61,771 nucleotides of DNA from Nocardiaceae bacterium (GCA_021372355.1 JAJFUQ010000029.1:1-61771), one strand, 5' to 3'. Numbered from the stretch's first letter, positions 27,894 through 36,328 are shown. The notes: generated by a model from the sequence alone, not told the origin. Numbers and translations are program-made.

Positions 27894-27938
27894 TTGGACA
27901 CGGCGTCCAGTCAAGTCTTACTGGTACGCCGTGTCCCA
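27894..27938. promoter_or_regulatory. operator region B: TTGGAC-N5-GTCCAG and TGGTAC-N5-GTCCCA
   Basis: TTGGACACGGCGTCCAG at 27894-27910 and TGGTACGCCGTGTCCCA at 27922-27938, centres 28 bases apart, upstream of the diiron oxygenase gene that starts at 27821. The same paired palindrome as in regions A and C. Confidence 0.75.
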
Positions 27939-27967
27939 AACGCTGTTCGTGGTCAGCAGAAACGAAA

Positions 27968-28025
27968 CGGTGCTCTCCGGACGCCGTCATCGACAAATAT
28001 CGACGACGGCGTCCAGGGAGCACCG
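27968..28025 (-). terminator. long terminator after fprB
   Basis: CGGTGCTC plus GGACGCCGTC pair with GACGGCGTCC plus GAGCACCG, interrupted only by a TCC/AGG internal loop, with a 16-base apical loop. On the minus strand TTTCGTTTC follows. It separates the four-gene operon (hydrolase to fprB) from the first diiron oxygenase. Confidence 0.8.
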
Positions 28026-28040
28026 AACCGTTTTGCGCTG

Positions 28041-29579
28041 TCAGACCGCCAGTAGGTTGCGACGCTTCAGACGGCTGGGCGCCGGCAGGCGACCTGCGTT
28101 GAAGTCCGCGATCAGGTTGTCGACCGTCTCCTTCGAGCACGACTTGTTCGTGCCGATGAATCCCGACGGACCCCGCTTGATCCAGCCGACGACGTACTGG
28201 CCGGACACGGCAGTTTCGCCGCGCAGAACCCGACCCTCGTCGTTCGGAATCACGCCGCGGTTGTAGTCGAACGGCAGACCGGCGACCGGTTCCCCGTGGT
28301 AGCCCACGGACCGCAGGACGAGTCCCGTTTCGATCGTCTCGGATTCGTCGGTGGCGACAGCCTTCACGGTGCCGTCCTTGACGGTCAGCTTGTTGCGCGT
28401 GACCGTGACCGTCTCGACGCGGTCCTCGCCGTGAATCTCGGTCGGAGATGCGAGATAGCGCAGAATGATCCGTCGCCGGGCGTCATCCACGGTGGGGATC
28501 TCTGCGGATATTTCTTCAGCCAACTCGAGCTTCTTGAGAAGTCCCGGAGCGAGCTTGCCGTCCTTGCGTGCCCGCTTCGTCGCCGAGTCGAGGACCAGGT
28601 CCTTGCCGTCGACCACGATGCGCGCCGAGTGCTTGCGCACCAGGCCCATCAGCTCCGGCAGCGTATAGGCCGCCTGTGCCGGGCCACGACGCCCGAGGAT
28701 GACGACCTCGCGCACCTTGCTCTCGCGCAATGCGGCGAGCGCGTGCGGGGCAATCGTCGTGTCCGCGAGATCGTCCGGGTTGGCTGTCAGGATGCGGGCG
28801 ACGTCGAGAGCGACGTTGCCGTTTCCGGCGATGACCACACGTTCGGTCGACAGGTCGAACGAACGGTCCCGGAAGTCCGGGTGGTCGTTGTACCAAGCGA
28901 CGAACTCGGTCGCAGCGATCGAGCCGGGAAGGTCCTCGCCCGGAATTCCGAGCTTGCGATCCGACGACGCACCCACGGCATAGATCACCGCGTGGTGGGT
29001 GGTCGCCAACTCGGCGTGCGTGATGTCCTTGCCGACCTCGACGCCGAGATGGAACCGGAAGCCCTTCTCGGCGGCGATCTTGTCGAACAGGCGGCTCACG
29101 CGCTTGGTCGACTGGTGATCGGGTGCGACACCGTGGCGGACGAGTCCATAGGGGCTATCGAGCTTCTCGTAGACGTCGACGCGAACGCGCTTCTGCTTGA
29201 GCAGTTCGTCGGCGGCGTACATCGCGGCCGGCCCCGATCCGACGATCGCAACGCGCAATGTGTTGCTGTCGTCGGCCTTCGGGGAAACCGGCGGGATCGC
29301 GAGGATGGGCCGCGGACGGTCCGGCTGATTGCGGTAGAACTCCGCATTGATCTCGAGGAACTCGATGTTCTTCTCGGTCAACTTGGTGTGCGGGACGATC
29401 GCATCGACGGGGCAGGCATCCACACAGGCACCGCAGTCCACGCAGGACTCCGGGTCGATGTAGACCTGTTCGGCAGTGAGGAAGTCCGGCTCGTCGGGCG
29501 TGGGATGGATGACGTTCACCGGGCACGCAAAGACGCACGAGGCGTCGCTGCAGCACGGCTGGGTTACGACGTGGGGCAT
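28041..29579 (-). CDS. fprB: FprB-type ferredoxin/ferredoxin-NADP+ reductase
   Basis: 512 residues. N-terminal ferredoxin domain with two iron-sulfur motifs (PCCSDASCVFACPVN and CVDCGACVDACPVD), then an FAD/NADP reductase of adrenodoxin-reductase type: VAIVGSGPAAMYAADELL, YGLVRHGVAPDH, VVIAGNGNVALDVARIL, VVGWIKRGPSGFIGTNKSCS. It matches mycobacterial FprB as I remember it but stops soon after the last motif, lacking that protein's C-terminal extension. It would carry electrons from NADPH to oxygenases. The upstream diiron gene's stop directly abuts its ATG, so stoichiometric co-translation with that oxygenase is likely; this suggests it is the dedicated electron donor. Confidence 0.9.
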   Translation of the reverse strand: MPHVVTQPCCSDASCVFACPVNVIHPTPDEPDFLTAEQVYIDPESCVDCGACVDACPVDAIVPHTKLTEKNIEFLEINAEFYRNQPDRPRPILAIPPVSPKADDSNTLRVAIVGSGPAAMYAADELLKQKRVRVDVYEKLDSPYGLVRHGVAPDHQSTKRVSRLFDKIAAEKGFRFHLGVEVGKDITHAELATTHHAVIYAVGASSDRKLGIPGEDLPGSIAATEFVAWYNDHPDFRDRSFDLSTERVVIAGNGNVALDVARILTANPDDLADTTIAPHALAALRESKVREVVILGRRGPAQAAYTLPELMGLVRKHSARIVVDGKDLVLDSATKRARKDGKLAPGLLKKLELAEEISAEIPTVDDARRRIILRYLASPTEIHGEDRVETVTVTRNKLTVKDGTVKAVATDESETIETGLVLRSVGYHGEPVAGLPFDYNRGVIPNDEGRVLRGETAVSGQYVVGWIKRGPSGFIGTNKSCSKETVDNLIADFNAGRLPAPSRLKRRNLLAV

Positions 29580-30596
29580 CTACGCGCTCCTGGTCAACTC
29601 GACGACAGTGCCGAGATTCTCGGAGTCGAGGTCTTCCGTGACCGGCGCGGGCTCGCTGCGGTAGCGGGACGGACGGCCGTCGATCCCCAGAACCTTCCAC
29701 ACCAGCTTCGACACTGGGTTGATCAGTCCTGCCTCATGTGCGAGGGCGCGGACGTCGCCGAAAATGCCTTGCAGCGTCGACTTTCCGGTCTCGCCACTCC
29801 AGTAGAGCTCGTTGATGACCTCGGCCGGAATGTCGAATTCCTTGCGGAACTGACGCGGCGGCGTGGCGATCATTTCGGCCATGACGCGGAACGTCGCCGG
29901 CATGAGCACGGACAGCGCGGCCTTCTTGATGAAGCCCGCTTTCGGAACGTTCAGCTTGATGTACTCATGCGCGAACGAGATGTGACGAGCCTCTTCGGCG
30001 ACGTGGATCTGCATGACGCGCGTGACCATCGGGTGCATGGTGTCGGCGCCGCGAAGGATTTCCTTCTGCAGGTGGTCGATCGGCTCTTCACCGCCGAGGA
30101 TCATGACGAAGAACCACTCGGGGAAGAACGAGACGGCCGGCCAGATCGCCATGGTCAGCAATCGGCTGATCGGGTCCATACCGGGAACGTCGGCGCCGAT
30201 GCGGTTCACCATCTCCTGGAACATCATCGAGTGGTTGCACTCTTCAGCAGACTCGTGCGTGATGTAGCGGAACTCCGGGTTGCCGTTTTCGAGACCGAAG
30301 TTGTACTGCATGAACCCGCGGATCAGCAGCTGCTCGAAGTGCAGGCCAACGCGAGCGATGTTGGCCTGACGCCACATTCCGATCGCGATCTGCTTCTCGA
30401 GCGGCTGTGCGAGGTACCACGGGTGGCCGCCGAGCGGGTCGGCCTTCGGGAGCACCCAGCGTGCGTCAGTCGGGTCGACAATCCAGTCCGGGTTGTCCCA
30501 GTCGATGTCTTTGTAGGCGTCAAAGCTGCGGTGAACCGAGCCTTCGGACAGGGTGCGAAGGCGCTCGTGGTAGGCCTGTTCGGCGGTGATGGTCAT
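29580..30596 (-). CDS. AurF-like diiron oxygenase, paralogue 2
   Basis: 338 residues, about the same length and motifs as the gene at 26832: HESAEECNHSMMFQ (ExxH), LGGEEPIDHLQK, HVAEEARHISFAHE. ATG 30596 was chosen over the longer frame to 30719, which overlaps the monooxygenase gene; a run of A and GGGAG lies upstream (TTTTTGGGAGAACAA on the minus strand). The C-terminal 20 residues (VTEDLDSENLGTVVELTRSA) are not shared with paralogue 1. Its stop and the fprB start are adjacent. Third gene in the operon hydrolase - monooxygenase - diiron oxygenase - fprB. Confidence 0.85.
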   Translation of the reverse strand: MTITAEQAYHERLRTLSEGSVHRSFDAYKDIDWDNPDWIVDPTDARWVLPKADPLGGHPWYLAQPLEKQIAIGMWRQANIARVGLHFEQLLIRGFMQYNFGLENGNPEFRYITHESAEECNHSMMFQEMVNRIGADVPGMDPISRLLTMAIWPAVSFFPEWFFVMILGGEEPIDHLQKEILRGADTMHPMVTRVMQIHVAEEARHISFAHEYIKLNVPKAGFIKKAALSVLMPATFRVMAEMIATPPRQFRKEFDIPAEVINELYWSGETGKSTLQGIFGDVRALAHEAGLINPVSKLVWKVLGIDGRPSRYRSEPAPVTEDLDSENLGTVVELTRSA

Positions 30597-30628
30597 TTGT
30601 TCTCCCAAAAAGTCTGTGATTGCGGCAG

Positions 30629-32089
30629 TTATGCGCGGCTGAATTCGAGGACGTCGTCCTTGAGGGACTGGTGACGCAGCAGCGGAATGTCGAGCAGGTA
30701 GTTGTCCTGCGCCTTCCACGGCGCCCGCGTGCCCTGGCGCGGCATGAACGCATCGCCGCGCTGGATGTAGCCGGAGCTCAGGGCTCCGCCCATGAGCGAG
30801 TACTCGGCCCGGTCGCCGTCCTTCGCATGCGCAACCGCCTGGCTGTAGCCCTTACGGCGCATGAGGTTGAGGAGTCGGCAGACCCACTCGGCAGCGAGAT
30901 CGGTCTTGAGCGTCCAGGAGGCGTTGGTGTAGCCCAGGACGATCGCGGCGTTCGGCACGCCCTCGACCATGACGCTCTTGTAGAGGACGCGGTCGTGCGT
31001 GCTGACGGCTTTGCCGTCGACCTCGACGGTCATGCCGCCGAGGACCTGAATGTTGAGTCCCGTGGCGGTGATGATGATGTCCGCCTCGAGGTGCTTGCCC
31101 GACTCGAGTTCGATACCCGTTTCGGTGAACGACTTGATGCGATCGGTTTCGATCGAGGCCTTACCGCTCTTGAGGACCTTGAAGAGGTCGCCGTTCGGAA
31201 CGACGCACAGGCGCTGGTCCCACGGGTTGTACGACGGCGTGAAGTGACGCATGTCGACGTTCTTGCCGACGCGGCGGCGGATGTCCGCAAGGATGAGCTT
31301 CTTCGCGATGCCCGGCTGCGTGCGGCAGAAGTCGTACAGCGCGCGCTGGATCGTGATGTACGACAGACGGCTTGCACGTCGAACCAGGAACTGCGGTACC
31401 GGCGTGCGAGACAGGACCGACGACAGCGGGTCGTTGGCCGGCACGGCCATGATGTAGGTGGGCGAACGCTGCAGCATCGTGACGTGCTCGGCGTCGTCGG
31501 TCATGTTCGGAACCAGCGTGATCGCGGTCGCGCCACTACCGATGATGACGACCTTCTTACCGGCGTAGTCGAGGTCCTCGGGCCAGTGCTGCGGGTGCAC
31601 GATCTGACCCTTGAAGTCGGCGGCGCCCGGGAACTCGGGGCTGTAGCCCTGGTCGTAGTTGTAGTAGCCGGTGCAGCCGACCACGAACGACGCCGTGTAC
31701 GTCTCGGACTCGCCGGTCGACTCGTCGAGTGCCTCGACGGTCCAGCGCGCGTCCGGAGTCGACCACTTGGCCGACAGGACCTTGCGGCCGAAACGAATGT
31801 TCTCGAAGACGCCGTATTCCTTGGCGGTGTCCTCGACGTACTGACGGATGCCCGGTCCGTCGGAGAGCACCTTCGTGCCGCCCCAGGGGCGGAAACCGTA
31901 GCCGAACGTGTACATGTCCGAGTCGGAGCGGATGCCCGGGTACTTGAACAAGTCCCACGTGCCGCCGACATTGGCGCGGCGCTCGAGGATCGCGTAGCTG
32001 AGGTCCGGGCATTCCTTCGTCAGATGGGAAGCCATGCCGACGCCGGCAACTCCGGCGCCGACGATGAGTACGTCAAAGTGCTTCGTCAT
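30629..32089 (-). CDS. EthA-like Baeyer-Villiger flavin monooxygenase
   Basis: 486 residues, the length of M. tuberculosis EthA, with which it shares GGTWDLFKYPGIRSDSDMYT, IVHPQHWPEDLDY, VVIIGSGATAITLVP, VTMLQRSPTYI, YNPWDQRLCVVPNGDLF and GYTNASWTLK. FAD site VLIVGAGVAGVGMASHL at the N-terminus; NADPH site in the second GxGxxA. Such enzymes insert oxygen next to a ketone, giving an ester or lactone; EthA also activates thioamide drugs. It lies 24 bases downstream of an alpha/beta hydrolase that could cleave the product. A nearby TetR gene recalls ethR-ethA, though here the layout differs. Confidence 0.92.
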   Translation of the reverse strand: MTKHFDVLIVGAGVAGVGMASHLTKECPDLSYAILERRANVGGTWDLFKYPGIRSDSDMYTFGYGFRPWGGTKVLSDGPGIRQYVEDTAKEYGVFENIRFGRKVLSAKWSTPDARWTVEALDESTGESETYTASFVVGCTGYYNYDQGYSPEFPGAADFKGQIVHPQHWPEDLDYAGKKVVIIGSGATAITLVPNMTDDAEHVTMLQRSPTYIMAVPANDPLSSVLSRTPVPQFLVRRASRLSYITIQRALYDFCRTQPGIAKKLILADIRRRVGKNVDMRHFTPSYNPWDQRLCVVPNGDLFKVLKSGKASIETDRIKSFTETGIELESGKHLEADIIITATGLNIQVLGGMTVEVDGKAVSTHDRVLYKSVMVEGVPNAAIVLGYTNASWTLKTDLAAEWVCRLLNLMRRKGYSQAVAHAKDGDRAEYSLMGGALSSGYIQRGDAFMPRQGTRAPWKAQDNYLLDIPLLRHQSLKDDVLEFSRA

Positions 32090-32113
32090 TGAAGTTTCCT
32101 TATCGGTGCAGGT

Positions 32114-32923
32114 CTAAGCGGCGACGGTGGAGCGCGATTTCGCGCTGTCCGCCAGGACGATGTGGGTGATGAGAGCCGGGGCGTCCGACATGGGCACGTG
32201 CCCGCAGTCCTGCAGAGAGACGTGGCTCGCGTTCGGCAGCACCTTCCGGGCGCGGGCCGACTGGATGTACGGCAATACCCGGTCGCGGGTGCCCCACACG
32301 ACCGTCACCGGGATGTCCGCGGGAATCTCGGCCTCGTACTTGGACGCCTGCTTGATTATCGACTTGAGAGCCGGCCGAGCCTTGCGGAAGCCGTTGAGCA
32401 TTCCGGACACCTCGGATCGGTCCAGACGCGCTGGGCGCTCCATGAAGATCTTCAGCGCGTTGCGGCCGATCGGGGATTCGACGACAGCGTTGCCCAGCGG
32501 TCCGCTGGCCTGTGCGGCCATGACGACGCTGGCGAACAGAACCTCGGTGTAGAGGAACTCGACGCTGCTCGCCCAGAATCCGGCGGGGGAGATGGCTGTG
32601 GCACCGCGTACATCGCCGTTCGAAGCAAGTTCGAGTGCGATCCGGCCGCCGAGCGAGTTGCCGACGACGTGCGGCTTGTCGATGCCCAGGGCCTCGAACA
32701 ATGCCAAGAATTCGGCGCGGAAGACGTCGGCGATGTCCCGACCGTCGAGGTCGAGGGCCGGCGAGTCTCCGTGGCCAGGGAGGTCTACAGCGATGACATC
32801 GAAGTAGCGGGCAAGGTGGGGAATCATGTGCGACCACGCCTGACGGTTGTGGCCGATTCCATGAATCAGCACCAGTGGCTCTCCGGCGCCGTGACGCTCG
32901 TAGGCCATTAAGTTCTGCGACAT
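32114..32923 (-). CDS. alpha/beta hydrolase (probable esterase)
   Basis: 269 residues. ATG 32923 has GGGAG five bases upstream; the longer frame to 32953 has no ribosome site. PLVLIHGIGHNRQAW (oxyanion region), nucleophile Ser in VVGNSLGGRIALEL (GNSLGG variant of GxSxG), acid Asp in VVWGTRDRVLP and His in LQDCGHVPMSDAP. No signal peptide, so cytosolic. It heads the operon behind operator region C and precedes the Baeyer-Villiger enzyme; ester or lactone hydrolysis after that reaction is the obvious inference. Confidence 0.88.
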   Translation of the reverse strand: MSQNLMAYERHGAGEPLVLIHGIGHNRQAWSHMIPHLARYFDVIAVDLPGHGDSPALDLDGRDIADVFRAEFLALFEALGIDKPHVVGNSLGGRIALELASNGDVRGATAISPAGFWASSVEFLYTEVLFASVVMAAQASGPLGNAVVESPIGRNALKIFMERPARLDRSEVSGMLNGFRKARPALKSIIKQASKYEAEIPADIPVTVVWGTRDRVLPYIQSARARKVLPNASHVSLQDCGHVPMSDAPALITHIVLADSAKSRSTVAA

Positions 32924-32985
32924 TGCAGCTCCCATTGTCCGGTTCGTTGACAAAAGTCATCGATTTGTACTCGGCAGACGCTACC

Positions 32986-33031
32986 TTGGACTGCCTGTCC
33001 AGACAATCCAACACTGGGACTTTGTGTCCCA
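32986..33031. promoter_or_regulatory. operator region C: TTGGAC-N5-GTCCAG and TGGGAC-N5-GTCCCA
   Basis: TTGGACTGCCTGTCCAG at 32986-33002 and TGGGACTTTGTGTCCCA at 33015-33031, centres 29 bases apart. The second copy has perfect six-base arms. They lie upstream of the hydrolase-monooxygenase-diiron-fprB operon (start 32923); the divergent gene begins at 33077. Confidence 0.78.
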
Positions 33032-33076
33032 AACAACAAAAATGAGATCCCCTCGCGTTCGGGCAGAATCGTAGGG

Positions 33077-33874
33077 GTGAGTAGCGTTGTGGTTCGGGAT
33101 GACTTGGGCGTGGAGTTTGAGCTGAAAAGGCCTGTCCGGCGGGTTGTTTCGCTCGTTCCGTCGCTCACCGAGGCCGTCGCGGAGACCGACCGTTCGCTGC
33201 TGGTCGGCGCAACTGACTGGTGCACGCATCCCGTCCTGGACGTTCCGCGAGTACGTGGAACAAAGAACCCGAATGTGGCTGCCATCACACAGTTGCGACC
33301 AGACCTGGTCCTGGCGAACCAGGAAGAGAACCGCGCGATCGATGTTGACCGGCTCCGGGCTCAAGGGGTCGCGGTGTGGGTGACGAAGATCGAATCGGTC
33401 GACGCGGCCCTGTCGTCGATGACGAGGCTGTTCGACGAGGTGCTCGGAGTGGGCGAGCCCGAGTGGCTTGCTGCGGCTAAGGCGGTGTGGGCCGGCGTCG
33501 TGCCCGAGCCCGTTCGTCGCGTCGTCATTCCGATCTGGCGCGACCCGTGGATGGTGGTCGGCCGGGACACGTTCACCGGAGATCTCGCTCGGCGACTCGG
33601 ATACGAATGCGTCCACGCGGCGCGAGACGAGCGGTATCCGAAGGTTTCGGAAGCCGACCTCATTGCGGGAATCGACCTCGCCATACTTCCGGACGAGCCG
33701 TACGTGTTCACCGAAACCGATGGGCCCGAGGCGTTTCCTGGAGTTCCCGTAGCGCTCGTCGACGGCCGAAGTCTCACCTGGTACGGGCCGTCGCTCGTGA
33801 GTGCTCCGCAAAGGATTCAGATTGCGGTGTCTCGAGCTCACACTGAGTGGGGAGGTCGTGAATATGGCAGATGA
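33077..33874 (+). CDS. BtuF-like helical-backbone metal receptor without signal peptide
   Basis: 265 residues; substrate-binding-protein fold of the cobalamin/ferrichrome class (VVSLVPSLTEAVAETDRSLL, VGATDWCTHP, ITQLRPDLVLANQEEN, SLTWYGPSL). Exported members begin with a signal peptide; this one starts directly with MSSVVVRDDLGVEFEL, so it stays in the cytosol, as many actinobacterial homologues do. GTG start with TAGGGG upstream. No ABC permease or ATPase is nearby. The 11-base overlap with the next gene suggests co-translation. A ligand cannot be named. Confidence 0.8.
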   Translation: MSSVVVRDDLGVEFELKRPVRRVVSLVPSLTEAVAETDRSLLVGATDWCTHPVLDVPRVRGTKNPNVAAITQLRPDLVLANQEENRAIDVDRLRAQGVAVWVTKIESVDAALSSMTRLFDEVLGVGEPEWLAAAKAVWAGVVPEPVRRVVIPIWRDPWMVVGRDTFTGDLARRLGYECVHAARDERYPKVSEADLIAGIDLAILPDEPYVFTETDGPEAFPGVPVALVDGRSLTWYGPSLVSAPQRIQIAVSRAHTEWGGREYGR

Positions 33875-34262
33875 TGCGACGAAGGTTGCGACAGCGTTCC
33901 TACAGGCATTCGGTCGGGGCGACGTCGAAGCGATGCGAAACCTGTTGGCGGACGACGTCGTTGCCTACATCACCAACCGAGCCGGAGGCGCCGACCGGGT
34001 CGACGGGCGAGATGGTTACCTGGCGCGCGTCGACGCGATGGATCTGCCGGCTGCACAGTTCACTCTGACACTCACGCAGGATCCGGTGACGATCGGATCG
34101 GAGCTGGTGCTGATGATGGTGGAAGTTCGAGCCAGTCGCGGCGATCGCAACTTACTCAACTTCGCGGCGATCGTCGTGCGCGTCGTCGATAGCGTCATCA
34201 CCGAGTGGTGGATGGCGGACGCAAAGCCCGCCGAAAGTGACCGGTTCTGGTTGGACGACTGA
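33864..34262 (+). CDS. SnoaL/NTF2-like small protein
   Basis: 132 residues; cone-shaped NTF2-like fold (ATAFLQAFGRGDVEAMRNLL, then a beta-rich half ending VDSVITEWWMADA). ATG 33864 has GGAGG eight bases upstream. Members are isomerases, cyclases or simple ligand-binding proteins. Co-translated with the metal-receptor-like gene; the two stop just before the convergent response regulator. Confidence 0.78.
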   Translation: MADDATKVATAFLQAFGRGDVEAMRNLLADDVVAYITNRAGGADRVDGRDGYLARVDAMDLPAAQFTLTLTQDPVTIGSELVLMMVEVRASRGDRNLLNFAAIVVRVVDSVITEWWMADAKPAESDRFWLDD

Positions 34263-34263
34263 G

Positions 34264-34923
34264 TCAGCCCGGCGTGACGACACCGTTTTCGTAGGCGAAG
34301 ACGACCGCCTGCGATCGATCTCGCAGACCGAGCTTGCCGAGCACGTTGCTGACGTGCGTCTTCACCGTCTGCTCGCCGACGAACAGGACTTCGGCGATCT
34401 CCGCATTCGACCGACCGGTTGCCACCAGTTCGAGCACTTCCTGTTCCCGTGGGGTGAGAGTCTTGAGTGCACCGGGTGGCGACTTGCGTTGGTTCCGGGT
34501 GCGCGTCACCTCGGCGATCAACCGCCGGGTCACCGACGGGGCCAACAACGCTTGACCGTCGTGCACGATGCGGACCGCTCGAACGAGTTCCTCTGCGGGA
34601 GCGTCCTTGAGCATGAAGCCGGATGCGCCGATCCGCAGTGCTTCGTAGACGTAGTCGTCGATGTCGAACGTGGTCAGCATGAGGACGCGCGTCGCGGGAA
34701 GCGCTCGCAGGACAGCCTCGGCCGCTTGCAAGCCGTTCATCACCGGCATGCGTACGTCCATGAGAACGACGTCCGGCCGCAGGCGGGTGATCTCGGAGAC
34801 TGCAGTCTGCCCGTCCGGCGCGTCGCCGAGAACCGAGATGTCCGACTGCGCGGCGAGAAGAGCGCCGAAACCTTGGCGGACCATGGCCTGGTCATCGGCG
34901 ATGAAGACGGTTATCGGTGCCAC
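34264..34923 (-). CDS. NarL/LuxR-type response regulator
   Basis: 219 residues. Receiver domain with acidic pair (FIADDQAMVRQGF), phospho-acceptor Asp in VVLMDVRMPVMNG, Thr in MLTTFD and Lys in FMLKDAPAEELV. LuxR-type DNA-binding domain LTPREQEVLELVATGRSNAE followed by the recognition helix KTHVSNVLGKLG. GTG start. It follows the histidine kinase gene by 27 bases; both form a two-component system. Likely binding sites are the repeats upstream of the kinase gene. Confidence 0.93.
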   Translation of the reverse strand: MAPITVFIADDQAMVRQGFGALLAAQSDISVLGDAPDGQTAVSEITRLRPDVVLMDVRMPVMNGLQAAEAVLRALPATRVLMLTTFDIDDYVYEALRIGASGFMLKDAPAEELVRAVRIVHDGQALLAPSVTRRLIAEVTRTRNQRKSPPGALKTLTPREQEVLELVATGRSNAEIAEVLFVGEQTVKTHVSNVLGKLGLRDRSQAVVFAYENGVVTPG

Positions 34924-34950
34924 GAGTCCCTTCCTGATCGCCTGGCCAGC

Positions 34951-36186
34951 CTAAACCGAGATCGGGACCGTCGTCAGCGGGAGGACCGCACGCACGCAGA
35001 AGCCGCCATCCGGCCGCGGCACAGCCACGAGCGAGCCGCCGATCGACTGCGCACGCTCCATCATGCCGGTGATGCCGTGACCGAGACCTGCGCCGCCGTG
35101 GTCGCGATCGGTGATGCGCGGCCCGTTCTCGACGAGCACGTTCAACACCGGGCCGTCGACCGTCAGCGCCACCGTGATCGAGGCACCCTGCGCATGTCTA
35201 CTCGCGTTCGCGATCGATTCCTGGACTATCCGATAGGCGGCCAAAGCCGTCGCATCGCTGACGGATTCCGTGGTGACGACCGGTAGGTAGTCGACGTGGA
35301 TGCCGGCCGCGCGTGTGCCCTCGATCATGTCGTCGATGCTGGCGAGAGTCGGCAGGGGAGCGTGCTGTGCGACCTGGCCCTCCACCCGGAGGACACCGAG
35401 CAGGCTTCGGACCTCATTGAGTGCCTCTCGGGCAGCCACCGCGATGCCCTCGAACTCAGCCTTCGCTGGTTCGCTCAGGGCCGGAACCCGGTATTGCGCG
35501 GTCTGCGCCTGCACCACGACCAGTGACATCCGGTGGGCGACGATGTCGTGCAGATCGCGGGCGATGCGGGTGCGTTCCTCGAGCACCGTCCGCTTGGCGC
35601 GTTCGAGTTCGTTTTCCTCGGTCTGGCTCGCCAGCATGTGGCGAGACTGGAGGACGAGTCGGATGAGCAGGCACACGACGAGCAGCACGGTGAGGCCGGC
35701 AATCCAACCGCCGCCACCCGGCGCATGCGCGGAGAACAGGACCGAACTGACTGCCCAGGCCCCGATCGCTTCGGGCAGCGGCTGGCGCAGGTACATGAAG
35801 ACCGTGCTCACCAGCAGCGAGATGACGAGACAGACCTGCCAGTCGTACTCGTACGGCCCGAACGGCGAATAGAAGACCGGGAACACCAACGCGGTGATCG
35901 CGATGATCCCCCAGGCCAGCCGAGTGTTCGCGCCCAGCAGGGCGAGAGGGAGCACGGCGGCGCCGCTGAACACGGGCATCAGCTCGGGCGAGACATGGAA
36001 GGTCAGATGCAGAGTCGGCCACGCGATCGACCACATGATGAGCGCCACGACGAGGAAGAACCAGTTCGACACCCGCGACAGATAGGCGCCCAGCGGCGTG
36101 CCTTGTAGAGCGCCGCCGTACATGGTGGCGGTGTTGTGGCTCGCTAATTGTTGCAGCGTGCTTTTTGTCCGTCGGATGCGTCTCAC
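34951..36186 (-). CDS. HisKA_3-type sensor histidine kinase
   Basis: 411 residues. About five membrane segments in the first 190 residues, no large extracellular domain, then a dimerisation helix with the phospho-acceptor His in RTRIARDLHDIVAHRMSLVV and an HATPase domain with VQESIANASRHAQGA (N box) and GGAGLGHGITGMMERAQ (G box). This is the small-sensor type common in actinobacteria (DesK-like topology), which often senses membrane or cell-wall state. Start GTG 36186; ATG 36123 is an alternative that would remove 21 residues. Confidence 0.92.
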   Translation of the reverse strand: MRRIRRTKSTLQQLASHNTATMYGGALQGTPLGAYLSRVSNWFFLVVALIMWSIAWPTLHLTFHVSPELMPVFSGAAVLPLALLGANTRLAWGIIAITALVFPVFYSPFGPYEYDWQVCLVISLLVSTVFMYLRQPLPEAIGAWAVSSVLFSAHAPGGGGWIAGLTVLLVVCLLIRLVLQSRHMLASQTEENELERAKRTVLEERTRIARDLHDIVAHRMSLVVVQAQTAQYRVPALSEPAKAEFEGIAVAAREALNEVRSLLGVLRVEGQVAQHAPLPTLASIDDMIEGTRAAGIHVDYLPVVTTESVSDATALAAYRIVQESIANASRHAQGASITVALTVDGPVLNVLVENGPRITDRDHGGAGLGHGITGMMERAQSIGGSLVAVPRPDGGFCVRAVLPLTTVPISV

Positions 36187-36220
36187 ACGACCAACCTAGG
36201 CGCGGTGCGCCCATGGACGC

Positions 36221-36254
36221 CCCCTACGTGAGAGGGATATTCGACCCCTACGTG
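36221..36254. repeat. direct repeat CCCCTACGTG upstream of the two-component genes
   Basis: CCCCTACGTG occurs at 36221-36230 and again at 36245-36254, 24 bases apart, in the 142-base space between the histidine kinase and phospholipase genes. Each is followed by a G-rich block (AGAGGG, TTGGGG) that makes it partly palindromic. Binding by the neighbouring response regulator is a guess from position. Confidence 0.4.
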
Positions 36255-36328
36255 TTGGGGACTCACCGTCCAAGAATCCCCGTTTCAGCCGATCCGGAGC
36301 AGTGCACTGTCTTCCTAGCGTCGCCGCC

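Noticed and set aside
28296..30674. 792-codon frame opposite fprB and diiron oxygenase 2
   Set aside because: It spans two well-supported genes and their junction; composition is that of an antisense frame.
30620..32092. 490-codon frame opposite the EthA-like gene
   Set aside because: Mirror of a clear monooxygenase; no independent support.
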